DNA of 64,000 nucleotides, taken from positions 146,606-210,605 of the forward strand of contig NT_187163.1 of the NCBI RefSeq assembly GCF_000265205.3, written 5' to 3'. The notes under the pieces were generated by a model. It was not told the origin of the DNA, searched no databases, and saw only the letters and a program-made list of their open reading frames with translations. The translations under genes and the position numbers were made by a program. Numbering within the stretch: position 1 is the first letter of the stretch; every line of letters starts with the position of its first letter. Shown here in pieces: positions 8,823-18,900 of the stretch. The stretch is from Sinorhizobium fredii USDA 257 (GTDB lineage Bacteria; Pseudomonadota; Alphaproteobacteria; Rhizobiales; Rhizobiaceae).

Positions 8823-9134
8823 ATGCAGAGTGGGAATGTGACGACGCCCTTCGGGCGGCGGCCGATGACGCTTGCCTTGGTACGGCGACAGATTGCGACG
8901 ACCGAGATCAAGCCCGGCAAATCGGCTGACAAGTGGAAAGTTTTTCGGGATGTATCAGAAGCACGGGAAGTGCTCGGATTACAGGACCGCAGCCTTGCAG
9001 TGCTTGACGCGTTGCTTACCTTCTATCCTGACAACGAGCTTCGCCAGGATGCGCAGTTGATTGTCTTTCCATCGAATGCCCAGCTGACACTCCGTGCGCA
9101 TGGCATAGCCGGCGCCACGCTTCGAAGGCACCTA
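8823..9134 (+). pseudogene. repC: repC, 5' part (codons 1-104), interrupted by an IS element
   Basis: The first 104 codons of the RepC initiator, starting MQSGNVTTPFGRRPMTLALV with AGAAGGTGAAG just upstream. The conserved FPSNAQLTLRAHGIAGATLR segment ends at RRHL, where the reading frame runs into the IS630-family element and would stop after three or four foreign residues. The rest of the gene resumes in register at 10282. RepC binds the origin inside its own gene and is the essential initiator of repABC plasmids, so this copy is inactivated. Joined, the two parts would give a normal 404-residue protein. Confidence 0.93.
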
Positions 9135-10232
9135 GTGGATGGAATCTAACACTTGGTGCCCCCGTTTGACGGCAGCGATGATTTTGTCGGGATCGGCGGT
9201 CCAGGTGAAGGGCTTGGGTTGTTGGTTGTGCTCTGTAAGGAAGCGGTTGATGGCGGCCTGGAGGTCAACGACCGAATGAAAGACGCCGCGCTTGAGGCGA
9301 CGCTTCGACAGTTTGGCGAAGAAGCCCTCGACGGCGTTGAGCCACGAGCAGGACGTCGGCGTGAAGTGGAAGGTAAAGCGCTGATGGCGGTCGAGCCAGG
9401 CGCGCACCTTGGGATGCTTGTGGGCGGCATAGTTGTCGAGGATGACGTGGATCGCCTTGTCGGCCGGCACTTGGGCGTTGATGGCGTTGAGAAAACGGAT
9501 GAACTCCTGATGCCTGTGACGCTGCATGTTCCTGCCGATGACGGTGCCGTCGAGCACGTTGAGGGCGGCAAACAACGTGGTCGTGCCATGCCGCTTGTAG
9601 TCGTGGGTCATGGTGCCGAGCCGGCCCTTCTTCAGGGGCAGGCCGGGCTGGGTGCGGTCGAGCGCCTGGATCTGGCTCTTCTCGTCGACCGACAGCACGA
9701 TGGCATGGGCCGGCGGGTCGACGTAGAGGCCGACAACGTCTTTGAGCTTGGCGACGAACTGCGGGTCGTTGGAGAGCTTGAAGGCCCGCCAGCGGTGGGG
9801 CTGGAGACCGTGCGCCTTCCAGATGCGGCGCACCGCGCTGGCGCTGACGCCCACCTCGGCCGCCATCATGTCGGCAGTCCAGTGCGTCGTCTCGCCCGGC
9901 GGGTCGGCAAGCGAAAGCGCCACCACCTGCTCGCCGATCTCCGGCCCGAGCGGCGCAATGCGCGAGGGGCGCGTCTTGTCGCGCAAGAGACCCTCGAAGC
10001 CTTCCGTGGCGAAGCGCTCCTGCCAGCGCCACACGCAGGTCTTCGACTTGCCGGTCTGTCGCATGATCTCGACGGTGCCGACGCCATCGGCACTCAGCAG
10101 GATGATCTCGGCGCGCCAGACGTGCTTCTGCGGCGCATTGCGATCACTGATGAGGGCTCTCAGGCGTTGGCGATCGGTCGGCGAAACGGTGAAGGCTATT
10201 CCTGTGCGCATGCGCCACACTCGCATACGCAC
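9132..10232 (-). CDS. IS630-family DDE transposase
   Basis: A 366-residue transposase. Residues about 15-120 hold two helix-turn-helix units (IMRQTGKSKTCVWRWQERF and a second around AAEVGVSASAVRRIWKAHGL). The DDE catalytic residues sit in LSVDEKSQIQ, HVILDNYAAHKH and SWLNAVEGFFAKL, all typical of IS630. The stop codon TAG is completed outside the element: T and A come from the duplicated target TA and G from host base 9132. The first ATG at 10232 is used here; an in-frame ATG at 10211 (MRTGIAFTVSPTD) is also possible. The gene appears intact. Confidence 0.94.
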   Translation of the reverse strand: MRMRVWRMRTGIAFTVSPTDRQRLRALISDRNAPQKHVWRAEIILLSADGVGTVEIMRQTGKSKTCVWRWQERFATEGFEGLLRDKTRPSRIAPLGPEIGEQVVALSLADPPGETTHWTADMMAAEVGVSASAVRRIWKAHGLQPHRWRAFKLSNDPQFVAKLKDVVGLYVDPPAHAIVLSVDEKSQIQALDRTQPGLPLKKGRLGTMTHDYKRHGTTTLFAALNVLDGTVIGRNMQRHRHQEFIRFLNAINAQVPADKAIHVILDNYAAHKHPKVRAWLDRHQRFTFHFTPTSCSWLNAVEGFFAKLSKRRLKRGVFHSVVDLQAAINRFLTEHNQQPKPFTWTADPDKIIAAVKRGHQVLDSIH

Positions 10233-10279
10233 TCGCCAAAGGGAATCCCATACGGACTCTTATGTTAGGCGGATACCAC
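9135..10279 (-). mobile_element. IS630-family insertion sequence inside repC
   Basis: A 1,145-bp element flanked by the dinucleotide TA at 9133-9134 and 10280-10281, the target duplication expected of IS630/Tc1-mariner elements. The ends are imperfect inverted repeats: reading inward from both sides they share GTGG at positions 1-4 and CTAACA at positions 12-17. It carries one transposase gene on the minus strand. Removing the element with one TA restores the repC frame exactly (His-Leu-Ala-Ile-Leu-Val), so the insertion is precise and probably recent. Confidence 0.92.
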
Positions 10280-10281
10280 TA

Positions 10282-11184
10282 GCCATTCTTGTCGAGGCAG
10301 GTCTGATCGTCCGGAAGGATAGTGCCAACGGCAAGCGCTACGCTAGAAAGGACAGGACAGGTGAGATCGAAAGTGCATTTGGCTTCGATATTTCACCACT
10401 CCTTTTGCGTGCCGAAGAGTTCGCACAGATGGCGCAGCAGGTCGCGGCCGATCGAGCGGCCTTGCGCCGAGCCAAGGAAAGTCTGACGATTTGCCGCCGT
10501 GACGTCCGAAAGCTCATTTCCGCTGCGATCGAGGAAGGCGCGTCGGGCGACTGGGAGACCATTGAGGAGATCTACATAGGCCTCGTGAGCAGGATTCCGC
10601 GCTCTCCGACGCTGGGCGACGTCACGTCAATCCTGGACGAGATGGAGCTCCTGCAGGGGGAGGTCGTCAACATCCTGGAAATGCAGAATAAAGACGAAAA
10701 TATCAGCACCAATGATGCTCATGGTGAGCGCCACATACAGAATTCAAAATCCGACTCCATCCATGAATTTGAACCTAGCTCTGGAAAAGAGCAGGGGGCG
10801 AAGCCGGCGGATGATGATCCGCCCAAGCGGGAGCCGATCCGGAATTTCCCACTTGGCATGATACTGCGGGCCTGCCCCGAAATTACGATGTACGGACCAG
10901 GCGGCACGATCAGCAACTGGCGCGACATGATGGCCGCCGCGGTCGTCGTCCGGTCGATGCTGGGGGTCAGCCCGTCGGCCTACCAGGAGGCCTGCGAGGT
11001 CATGGGGCCCGACAATGCCGCCGCAGCGATCGCCTGTATCCTCGAGCGGGAAGGGCACATCAAGTCGCCCGGCGGATATCTCCGAGATCTGACGCGTAAG
11101 GCGGCGCGGGGCGAGTTTTCGTTGGGGCCCGTGCTCATGGCGCTTCTAAGGGCGAACGGGGCGGGAATGCAGAGGGCCTCATGA
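10282..11184 (+). pseudogene. repC: repC, 3' part (codons 105-404) beyond the IS element
   Basis: This resumes RepC as AILVEAGLIVRKDSANGKRY and continues through LTICRRDVRKLISAAIEEGA to the conserved C-terminal region (FPLGMILRACPEITMYGPGG, YLRDLTRKAARGEFSLG). It has no start codon of its own and no further stops or frameshifts, which argues that the gene was intact until the IS landed. The repC coding region also contains the replication origin in this plasmid family, so the insertion may separate origin sequence as well. Confidence 0.92.
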
Positions 11185-11413
11185 TCATCGTTGTCGAGGC
11201 ATCAGCGCGGCGGGTAAACCGACGTGGTGCGCGGAGATGCTTCCGAGTTCTTGATCAGTCAGAGCTACCCAACTGCGCGACACGACTCAAACACGGATCC
11301 CATGCTGGGCGCACACCAATGGACGGATTGGAAGGGCGTTTTCGGGCAGAACCTGACGAAGTTGTTTGGCTAGTCTGAATGGTCTCCTGGCGATTGGGCT
11401 GCGAGGAAGCGAA

Positions 11414-12145
11414 ATGCCGTCTGAAACTCGGTCGCCCCGCCTCGCGGTCCTGATCGATGCCGACAACACTTCGGCCAAGATCGTCGACGGTCTGTTCGAA
11501 GAGGTCGCCAAGATCGGTGAGGCAAGCGTGCGGCGCATCTATGGCGATTTCTCCGGCACGCGCTCAAAGGGGTGGGCGGACGTGCTGGCAAAGCATGCCA
11601 TCATTCCACAGCAACAGTTCGCTTATACGACGGGAAGAATGCCTCCGATATAACGTTGGTGATTGACGCAATGTACTTGCTGCACAGCGGCCGATTCGAC
11701 GGCTTCTGCCTGGTTTCCTCTGACAGCGATTTCACACGACTGGCCGCTCGTATCCGCGAGCAAGGAGTCGATGTGTTCGGCTTCGGCGAGCAGAAGACGC
11801 CGGAGAGTTTTCGCCAGGCTTGCCGGTGGTTCGTCTACACCGAGAACCTGCTTCCCGGCGCGATCAAGGATGAGCAAAACACATCGTCTGTAGACAAGAC
11901 GCTACAGTCAGCGAACGCCGACGTTCGGCTGATCAAGAAGGTGCTGTCGCAGGAGGACACCGAGGACGGCTGGGTCAATTTAGGCACCGTCGGCAAACAG
12001 CTTCTGAACCTGGCACCCGATTTCGACCCCCGCGCCTTCGGTTTCCGAAAACTCAGCGATCTGATCCGCGAGACGAACCAGTTCGAAGTTCGCCAGGCCG
12101 AGGGCGGTCCATCAGTATCGGGTGAAACAACGAAACAAAAAGTAG
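11414..12145 (+). pseudogene. NYN-domain (LabA/DUF88-like) protein with OST-HTH tail, frameshifted
   Basis: The start is an ATG at 11414 with GAGGAAGCGAA before it. Residues 1-70 (AVLIDADNTSAKIVDGLFEE, RIYGDFSGTRSKGWADVL) begin an NYN nuclease domain of the PIN-like fold. At 11635-11636 one A is missing: restoring it turns YTTGRMPPI-stop into YTTGKNASDI and continues with LVIDAMYLLHSGRFDGFCLV and SSDSDFTRLAARIREQGVDV. An OST-HTH/LOTUS domain follows (VSQEDTEDGW to LIRETNQFEV), a pairing seen in bacterial RNA-processing NYN proteins. Near 12106 the frame seems to shift back, ending VHQYRVKQRNKK at 12145; this second shift is less certain. As read, the protein is truncated at about 80 residues. 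Confidence 0.75.
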
Positions 12146-12304
12146 TGCCACCGCCCGGCGATTTGGAAGGGCTGGGAGTGTCGGGATGCGGCGACAGATC
12201 GTTCGGCTTTCCCCTGAGGCCAGAAGCGTCTATCAGTGCTGGCGCAAACAAAAGCTTCAGGCGAGCTCCGACGCTCGGCAAGACAATGATGAAAGGAAGA
12301 CGTT

Positions 12305-12511
12305 ATGGCGACCGGTACGGTAGAGTGGTTCAACGCAGCGAAGGGCTTCGGTTTCATCCAGCCGGACGACGGCAGCGCCGATGTCTTCGTTCACATTTCC
12401 GCGGTGGAGCGAGCAGGAATGCGTGGTCTGAACGACGGCCAGAAGATCACCTATGAGCTAGTGAAGGATCGCAAGTCTGGCAAGATGTCGGCTGACAACC
12501 TCCAGGCCTGA
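12305..12511 (+). CDS. cspA: Cold-shock protein, CspA family
   Basis: A 68-residue OB-fold protein with both RNA-binding motifs intact: [10 protein letters not shown] (RNP1) and VFVHISAVE (RNP2). These proteins bind single-stranded RNA and DNA and act as RNA chaperones. GAAAGGAAGACGTT ahead of the ATG gives a good ribosome site. A perfect intrinsic terminator follows within 15 bases of the stop. Confidence 0.95.
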   Translation: MATGTVEWFNAAKGFGFIQPDDGSADVFVHISAVERAGMRGLNDGQKITYELVKDRKSGKMSADNLQA

Positions 12512-12525
12512 GCCGGATTGCGGAG

Positions 12526-12550
12526 GGCCGGGTTCGCCCGGCCTTTCCTG
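12526..12550 (+). terminator. Intrinsic terminator after the cold-shock gene
   Basis: GGCCGGG-TTCG-CCCGGCC forms a perfect 7-bp stem with a stable UUCG loop, followed by a T-rich stretch (TTTCCTGTTT). Confidence 0.9.
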
Positions 12551-13014
12551 TTTGCAGCTGGAGGTGTGCGACATCGGTGCAGCGTCGCGGCTTGAAGCTG
12601 CTGCATCGCAACATTATCTTTTGAGTACCGAGGCGATTTCACCTCCTCCCGAGTCGTTGCGGTCCGACGGACAGCACTCCTCCTCCCAAGCTGTCAGTCA
12701 CTTTTGAAGCCCGGCGCACCTCCTCCCGCGCCGGGCCTTTCGTTGCGCAAGCAGGTCATCATCGTAAGGATAGGCGGATCTCGATTTTCGACATTGTTGT
12801 CGATCACCGCCTCACATGAGAAATGCCGGGGAGGAATCATGGAAATCGGCGCCGGCGACCGCGAACTGATCGCGGTGACGAGACGGTTTTTGCGGCGAAG
12901 GCCGAGCTGGAAGTCCCGAGTGAGGCACAGGCGGCCCGTCCGAGAGCATAGCCGGTGCACCCTTCGGTGGCGACGCCTAGTCGCGGTCGGCCGCGGCAGC
13001 GCTGACGCACACGA
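12551..13014. other. Gene-poor stretch with a second hairpin
   Basis: I see no convincing gene. A 9-bp stem (GCCCGGCGC / GCGCCGGGC, 12709-12736) followed by CTTTCG looks like another plus-strand terminator. A short frame at 12840 (MEIGAGDRELIAVTRR, with GGGGAGGAATC upstream) has a good ribosome site but no recognisable family and could be a small or broken gene. Confidence 0.35.
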
Positions 13015-13395
13015 TAGCACTCTAGCGGCCCGCCCGCGTCGTCGCGTGGCGTTGTTATAGTAGCTGGATGCCTGTTGCACGGAGCGGTGACGGGATTGCT
13101 CCATCGCTTCGGGCAGGGGAACTCCGAGGTTCGCGGCTTCGGTGAGATATCAAGACCGCAATCCGTGTGCGGAAAACTCCTCCGCCTCCAGCCCGGCCAT
13201 CGTCACCCGCCGCTTGACGACATCGTTGACCGCCTTCGGGTCGATCGCCCGAAACACGCTACCACTGTCGATCTTCGCGGCCGCCAGCCAGGCGTTCAGC
13301 GCGTCCACCGGCCGGCCGGTGAGATAGACAACCTCATCCTGGCTTGCGCCAGAATTCTTGCTGCGGCCGAGGTGGATGGAGAGCGAGCGCCCGCA
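13015..13395 (-). pseudogene. Tyrosine recombinase (phage-type integrase) C-terminal remnant
   Basis: The minus strand encodes the catalytic C-terminus of a tyrosine recombinase: IHLGRSKNSGASQDEVVYLT, then GRPVDALNAWL, the box II motif AHGLRS, MEQSRHRSVQQ and the nucleophile region ASSYYNNATRR. Box II is followed directly by an in-frame TGA (13152-13150) where the family has Gly, so a GGA to TGA nonsense change interrupts it. The N-terminal half is absent; the frame is fused to a fragment of a different recombinase at about 13395. Confidence 0.8.
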
Positions 13396-13477
13396 GCTCG
13401 TCGACCTGCGCGTCATGGATCTGGTCTTCGGTGGAAACACGTGCGTCGCCAATCAGCCGGCGGGTGGGGGAGGGCAT
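13396..13477 (-). pseudogene. Serine recombinase (resolvase) N-terminal remnant
   Basis: From a start at 13477 the minus strand reads MPSPTRRLIGDARVSTEDQI followed by HDAQVDELRAL. This matches the first 30 or so residues of Tn3-type resolvases (RLIGYARVST, containing the nucleophilic Ser), with Tyr replaced by Asp. Similarity ends abruptly where the integrase remnant begins in another frame. This is a scar of two mobile elements joined. Confidence 0.7.
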
Positions 13478-13821
13478 TGCTCTTCGGCGATTTTGCCATG
13501 GATTTTTGGCCCGATTCCGTATCGTTGCTCAGAATAGCAGCTCGCCAGCTCCAATTCGCTACCGGAGACGAGCAACGGAGCGTCCGCATAGGCAAACGCG
13601 CGCCAGCGGGCTTCTGTGGCGGAAATGCTGGAAAACTAGGGCTCCTGGAGAAGGCCGAAGAACGAAAAGCTCGCGACAGGTGTCTGCAGGGGCGTCCCGG
13701 TGACGAGATCATGTAAGTTGCGGCCGCTAAACTCTGCTGCGGCCAGTCCGGTCAACCTTGCCGAAACGGCCCAAAAGCCCGGAAACCCTACCGACAACCT
13801 CCATTTCCGTCGTCGAAAACC
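13478..13821. other. Stretch without a recognisable gene
   Basis: Open frames exist on both strands but none resembles a known family or has a ribosome site. It is probably the flank of the recombinase debris plus the upstream region of the DUF1612 gene. Confidence 0.4.
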
Positions 13822-13854
13822 TCACTTCTGATAAGCATTACTTATCGGAAGTGA
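13822..13854. promoter_or_regulatory. Long inverted repeat upstream of the DUF1612 gene, candidate operator
   Basis: Two 14-base arms, TCACTTCTGATAAG and CTTATCGGAAGTGA, are complementary except at one position and are separated by CATTA. A third copy of GAAGTGAA lies about 25 bases downstream. The site is 75 bases before the start of a gene encoding a helix-turn-helix protein, which suggests autoregulation. It lacks the T-tract of a terminator. Confidence 0.55.
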
Positions 13855-13928
13855 AAGGCCCAACCGGCAACCATACGAAGTGAAGAACCCTAACTTTGAT
13901 ATAGAGTTCGTTTAGCAAATCATTTACC

Positions 13929-15083
13929 ATGATTTCAATGCGTTACGAAATCGCCGCCCTACCTATCCAGAGCCTGCTGAAACCGATTTCGGACGCCGGC
14001 ATCGCGCTGGCCCGTCTCGACGAGCGCATCGCCCGGTCGGCGGTCGGCGAAGGCTTTATCGAGCGGATGCATTTTGCCGACGCCTGCGCTTCCCTCTGGA
14101 TCGACGGCGAGCTCGTCCATCTCGAGGACCTCGTCCTCCATGACGCCACAAAAGATATTCGCACCCCGACCCACGAACTCACCATCGCCCGCGATGTTTT
14201 GAAAACCCGTCGGCGCATTGCCGCACAGCCGCCCGGCTGGGCACTGTCGACCGACGGCCTCCGCTCCGTAAGTGGGCGCGGCTTCGCCGCCGGCGCGTCG
14301 TTAGCTGCGGGTGAAATTGATGGCGCCAGCACGAAGGACGGTACAGAGCGGAATGTCGAAACGTTCGGAGGAGGGGAGGGGGAAGGTGCCGATGATGGCG
14401 CGAGCGCCGTCGACGCGGAGTTCGCCGCCATCGATGCTGTGCTCGCCCGCTCTGACGCTGCGATCGAGGAAGCGAAAAAGCCCGGCCGAGGAAGCACGCG
14501 CGAAAGGGATCCGCTGGTTTACGATCTCGACTGGGACGAGGACGAGCGGCTGGAAGAATGGCGCGGCGTGCTGCGGGAAGCCCAAAATCTGCCGGCGGTG
14601 CTGCAGGCGATCGTTGCCCTCGATGCCTGGAACGAGTTGTCAGTGTTGCAGTATGCGCCCTGGCTCGGTCGGCTGCTGGCGGCCTCGATCCTGCGCCAGG
14701 CCGGCGTCACATCAGCAGGGCATCTCGTTGCGTTCAATCTCGGTCTCAAAACCATCCCCGTCGACCGGCGCCGGCATCGCGATCGCGAGGTCCGGCTGCT
14801 CGCCATCGTCCACGGGTTGACCGCGGCCGCAGAGATCGGCCTCAAAGAGCATAACCGGCTGGCGCTGGCGCGACAGATGATGGAGCGGAAGCTGGAGGGG
14901 CGCCGCACCTCGTCGAGGTTGCCGGAACTGGTTGAGCTGGTCATGGCAAAACCGCTGGTGTCAGCTGGCGTGGTGGCCGAGACGCTCGATCTGACGCCGC
15001 AGGCGGCGCGGCGGATCGTTTTGGAGCTCGGGCTGCGGGAGATGACCAGGAGGGGGAGGTTTCGGGCATGGGGAATTCTATAA
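13929..15083 (+). CDS. DUF1612 and helix-turn-helix domain protein
   Basis: A 384-residue protein of a family common on rhizobial plasmids. The N-terminal part has the signature [20 protein letters not shown] and [20 protein letters not shown], then a variable acidic linker (about residues 130-195). The DUF1612 core contains [15 protein letters not shown] and [17 protein letters not shown]. The C-terminal helix-turn-helix is around [20 protein letters not shown]. The domain layout suggests a DNA-binding regulator, but no function is established. A strong inverted repeat lies upstream. It is complete and stands alone. Confidence 0.85.
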   Translation: MISMRYEIAALPIQSLLKPISDAGIALARLDERIARSAVGEGFIERMHFADACASLWIDGELVHLEDLVLHDATKDIRTPTHELTIARDVLKTRRRIAAQPPGWALSTDGLRSVSGRGFAAGASLAAGEIDGASTKDGTERNVETFGGGEGEGADDGASAVDAEFAAIDAVLARSDAAIEEAKKPGRGSTRERDPLVYDLDWDEDERLEEWRGVLREAQNLPAVLQAIVALDAWNELSVLQYAPWLGRLLAASILRQAGVTSAGHLVAFNLGLKTIPVDRRRHRDREVRLLAIVHGLTAAAEIGLKEHNRLALARQMMERKLEGRRTSSRLPELVELVMAKPLVSAGVVAETLDLTPQAARRIVLELGLREMTRRGRFRAWGIL

Positions 15084-15232
15084 GACGCCGGTTACGCCTG
15101 GGTATCCTGCCCCTGCGCTCAAGATCTTCTTCAGCGTTGCTGATGCTCGCCATCACACCAATGAACATGGGCGGTGGGTATGACGCAAGCTCTTCAGAAC
15201 GTTCGCGAAGCGTTTCGGCTGCGCGTAACGCA

Positions 15233-15937
15233 TCAAGAAGATGCACTATCCTCCCAGCGGACGGCACGCAAAAACTCATCGCGGGTCAAGGCGCAGAGCG
15301 CGAACTCGCCGCGCTTCAAGGGGCCTCCCAGACGAGAGGCCACGGCGGGGCCTGCAAGGTAAAAGATATAAGGGCCTGCATTGAAGAAAACGTGGGCGGC
15401 CGCGCGCTTCCACTTCTCGATGAACTGCTTGTTCGGCCCCATCCAGCACATGATCGCGAAGTCCTTACCGTCAAGGTTTACGACCCGCGATCCGAAATCG
15501 AGCGACATGCTGAAATACGTGCCAAGGAACGAGCTTTCGCTGTGGATGTGGACCAGCCAAAACATTCTATGTTCGCGCCGATAGAATGCCTCTCGTGCAT
15601 TGCGCTCGTCCTCGCTGATCGACGAGTGCTGCAACTCGAGAACGGTCGCGCGGGGAGTGCCACTGCCCACGAGAACGTCAGCGCGGTGCAACTCTTTCGT
15701 TACCGGGTCGCGCAAAGCGATCTCGCGGCATGACATATCGAAAAGTTCTTTCCATCCGAGATGCCAAGGTCCCTCGGGCTCGCTCCAGGGATCGCAGTCG
15801 CCGACCTTGTGCCGCCAATGCGGCGTATTCTCAGCCGGCATAACTGCGGTCAGCAAGCCACCGCAGTCACGGCAAATCGTCCGCTCTCCCTTCGCGATGG
15901 GCGCGCGCTTCTTGTGGCCGATCCAGGCGTAGAGCAT
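15233..15937 (-). CDS. CoiA-like nuclease-fold protein, last gene of the defence operon
   Basis: A 234-residue protein resembling competence protein CoiA. It has an N-terminal Cys pair (CRDC, residues 22-25), the HWRHKVGDC segment, then GPWHLGWKE, HRADV with Asp87 and LELQHSSIS with Glu101/Gln103. The D...ExQ arrangement is the CoiA variant of the PD-(D/E)xK nuclease centre. It starts 14 bases after hamB on the same strand and is probably co-transcribed. CoiA acts in recombination during transformation. Here, at the end of an AbiE-Hachiman operon, a defence or DNA-processing role is an inference; it may also be a passenger. Confidence 0.72.
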   Translation of the reverse strand: MLYAWIGHKKRAPIAKGERTICRDCGGLLTAVMPAENTPHWRHKVGDCDPWSEPEGPWHLGWKELFDMSCREIALRDPVTKELHRADVLVGSGTPRATVLELQHSSISEDERNAREAFYRREHRMFWLVHIHSESSFLGTYFSMSLDFGSRVVNLDGKDFAIMCWMGPNKQFIEKWKRAAAHVFFNAGPYIFYLAGPAVASRLGGPLKRGEFALCALTRDEFLRAVRWEDSASS

Positions 15938-15951
15938 GGCTACGGGTCCCT

Positions 15952-18900
15952 TTACTCATTCGCCGGCGGCCAGCGCAGCTTACCACGGCCGACGCGTAAG
16001 GCTTCCACAAGCCTGGTGTTGCCCGGCAACCGACCCCAGAAGAGGCTGGGCTTGGGATCGACAGCCGACTTTTTGAACGGGGCAAGCCGTTGGTAGTCTG
16101 GCGTCGCCAGCCAGGTGCGCCCATCACCTTCGTCGGTGACGATCCGATAGAGGCCGGCAGGAGGAGCGGCCGCGATGTCGAGCAGGCGTTTATAGTTTTC
16201 AACTGACCACTTCTGGATGCCGCCGCTGAGTGCTTCCGTTCGGAAGCGCGCCCATAATGCGGCGGTATCAGGTGTCGGCCAGTCGCCAGCGTCGGTGTAG
16301 GCCGTGATCTCGTCGGATTCCAGCCAGACCCGCATCTCAGCGGGTGTGACGAAGACAGGTTGGGCATCTTTGATCGCCGCCATAGCCGCACGCCGTGATG
16401 GAAGGCCCGCACGGATCAGCATCGCCATCATGAATTGCGGGACGCCGGTTTCAACCGCCGCGGCGCCGCCGCCGGCAACCGTCTCTGGCGACCAGCCGAG
16501 GGACATGCGGCGGGTGCGCACGGCTTCCAGCGCCCAGACCAGGCGATAGGTGAAGGCCTCTTCGACTGCGCGCATGTTCTGAGGTCCGATTTTGGCAACG
16601 TCCTCGCCTGACACCCAACTATGCAGGATGGCCTTCCAATTCGCCGGTAGCGCATTGGCCTTGTCGGGGATGAAGGGCCGCATGAACAGCAGCCGTTCGC
16701 CGAGACCGCAGAGGGCGTCGACGAGTTCGTCGATGTCGCCTCTCAGCGCCGCCTCGTCTGCCCGATCGAGCAGTGTAGCCAGTTCATCAGCCATCGCGTC
16801 GATTGAGAGACCGGCTTCAAGCCCAACGCCCATGGCGAAATGTCCGCGTCGCGTCTGTGCCGTGGTGCTTTTCCAGATGAGGTCGGCGCGTGCCTCAAAC
16901 ACCTTCTTGTGCAAAGGGGCGATGTCCTCGTCCTCGCGGGCGATCTGGCGGGCCCAGAGGGACCCCTTAAGCGCCTCGTCCAAGAGCTTCGGCAGATCCG
17001 CGCGATCGGCGTCCAGCGCTTCGATCAGGCCGAACACGGTCGCGTCGAGGCGTTCGACGATCTGCGAGAGCGGCTCCTCGTCGATGGTTTCTTCCTCGTC
17101 ATCGCCGCCCTCTTCATCGTCGTCGCCATTGGCCTCATACTCCACGGCGGCGGCCAAGCGCTCTGCGACCGCAGCTTCTTCCTCGGGCGATCTCCAGGCT
17201 TCGCGGGCGTTGGCGAGATATTCCCAGGCGTCGTCACGATCCAGGACACCCTCGCGGGACAGGCGTTCGAGGATCTCGGCGACGATCTGGATGAGACCGC
17301 TTTTCAGTGTGCGGGCCTTGGCGGAGGCGACCAGCTTTCGCCATTCCCTTTTTCGCCAGTCGATTTTGTCGAACATGACATGAACGATCAGCCCCTCGAC
17401 GTCGACGAAGGCACGCCCGGCGCGGCCCGCGACATTCGCGAACTCCTCGCCTTTGATCTTCTCGGAGGCGCGATACAGTGCGGGCACCAACAGTACGGCG
17501 GCGTTGAGATTGAGGCCCTGCGAGAGCGTCGGCGAAGCGACGATGACCTTCAGTACCCCCTCGGACAGCAGGACTTCCAACTCGCGCAAGAATGGACTTG
17601 GCAGCCGGCCGTGGTGGATGGCGACGCCCTGCTTGAGGCAGGCGACGGCGGGATGGTCTTCGCCCAGCCATTCTTTGCCGACCTCCAAGGCCCGGGCGAT
17701 CGACGCTTCGTCCTCCAACAGGGAATGCAGATAGCCGCGCTTGCAGAGATCCATGGCCTGTTTGCCGTAGCTCTCGACCCAATTCGCCTGGGTGGAGAAG
17801 ATCAGGGTCCGCTTGCCCTGGCTTGCAAATTCCCATGCCGCGAACAGGGCGAGGTGCGAATTCTTGCGCGGATAGGGCTTTTTCTCCTTTCCTCGTGCTG
17901 GTTTCTCCACGACAAATTTGTCGAGAAAGGGACCATCATCGTCGAGGTCGAGCCGGAGCAGTGCGTCCTTGCCTCGCCATGTGAGCGCGCCGAACCGCTG
18001 TCGTGTGGGACGCCAGTCGGAACGCACCGGCTTACCCGGTTCGTCGGAGCGTATCCAGGCGGTGAGATCGTCCAATTCGTCACCGCTCGGCAGGATGGCG
18101 GAGAGACAAACAATCCGGCGGTCTGCTGCATCCGCCCGCCGAAGCAGGCGCTGCACCAGCGTCTCGTAGCGGATTTCACGCTCGCTCGGGCCGATCATGT
18201 GACCTTCGTCGAGGACGATCAGACCGACGTCGTCGATCAGCGACGGGTCGCTTCTCAGCGCGAAGTCGAGCTTCTCGGGCGTTGCAATGATGATCTCGCG
18301 GGTGCGCAGGGCGTCTTCATCACCGACCGAAAGTCCGCTGGCGCCGTAAAGGGAGGAGACGCTGAAGCCGAGGGGCGCGAAGGTCTTTCTGAAGGAGCGC
18401 TCGGTCTGGGCCGACAAAGCGCGCAATGGCGTGACGATCAGCACCCGGCGCGCCGACGACAGGGTCATAAGCGCGGCAATCTCGGCCACCCGGGTCTTGC
18501 CCGCGCTGGTCGGCAAGGCGACGACCAAATCGTCGGTGACATCCGTGGAACGTCGGGCCGCTTCGCGCTGCGATGGCCATAGCTCCACCTCGGATGTCTT
18601 GCGCGCGTAGAGCGACGAGATGAACAGCCGGCGCAGGTCCGGATATTTTTCCTCTGTACCCTCTGGCGGTTCGGTTGGCAGGTTCTGGTGCAGTGAATGC
18701 TGCCAGAGGTCGTCGATCAGGTGGCGACAGAGGTTCGAGATCCACCACAGCGGAACGTTCTCGGCGTTGTCCGCAAGGCTGACCGCGGTGCGGAGCAAGG
18801 TCCGGGCGCTTTCGATCGGCTCAGGCTCGCCCGTCTCGAGTGCGAAGTCAAAATGCGCCAAAGCTCGGCAGATCGTTGTGTTGAGGATCGTCGACAGCAC

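Noticed and set aside
9153-10268. Long plus-strand open frame (371 codons) across the IS element
   Set aside because: It is antisense to the DDE transposase, has no family resemblance and no ribosome site; it reflects the GC-rich codon use of the opposite strand.
9131-10282. Four-base CTAG duplication at the IS ends
   Set aside because: CTAG occurs at both ends, but the outer C and G are explained by chance host or element bases; with TA as the duplication the repC frame is restored and the terminal repeats start GTGG, as expected for IS630.
15068-15733. 221-codon plus-strand frame opposite the CoiA-like gene
   Set aside because: The minus-strand protein has Cys, His and D-ExQ motifs in order; the plus frame has none and crosses the gap after the DUF1612 gene.
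16840-18582. 580-codon plus-strand frame inside hamB
   Set aside because: It is antisense to a helicase with all motifs in order; composition lacks any recognisable domain.
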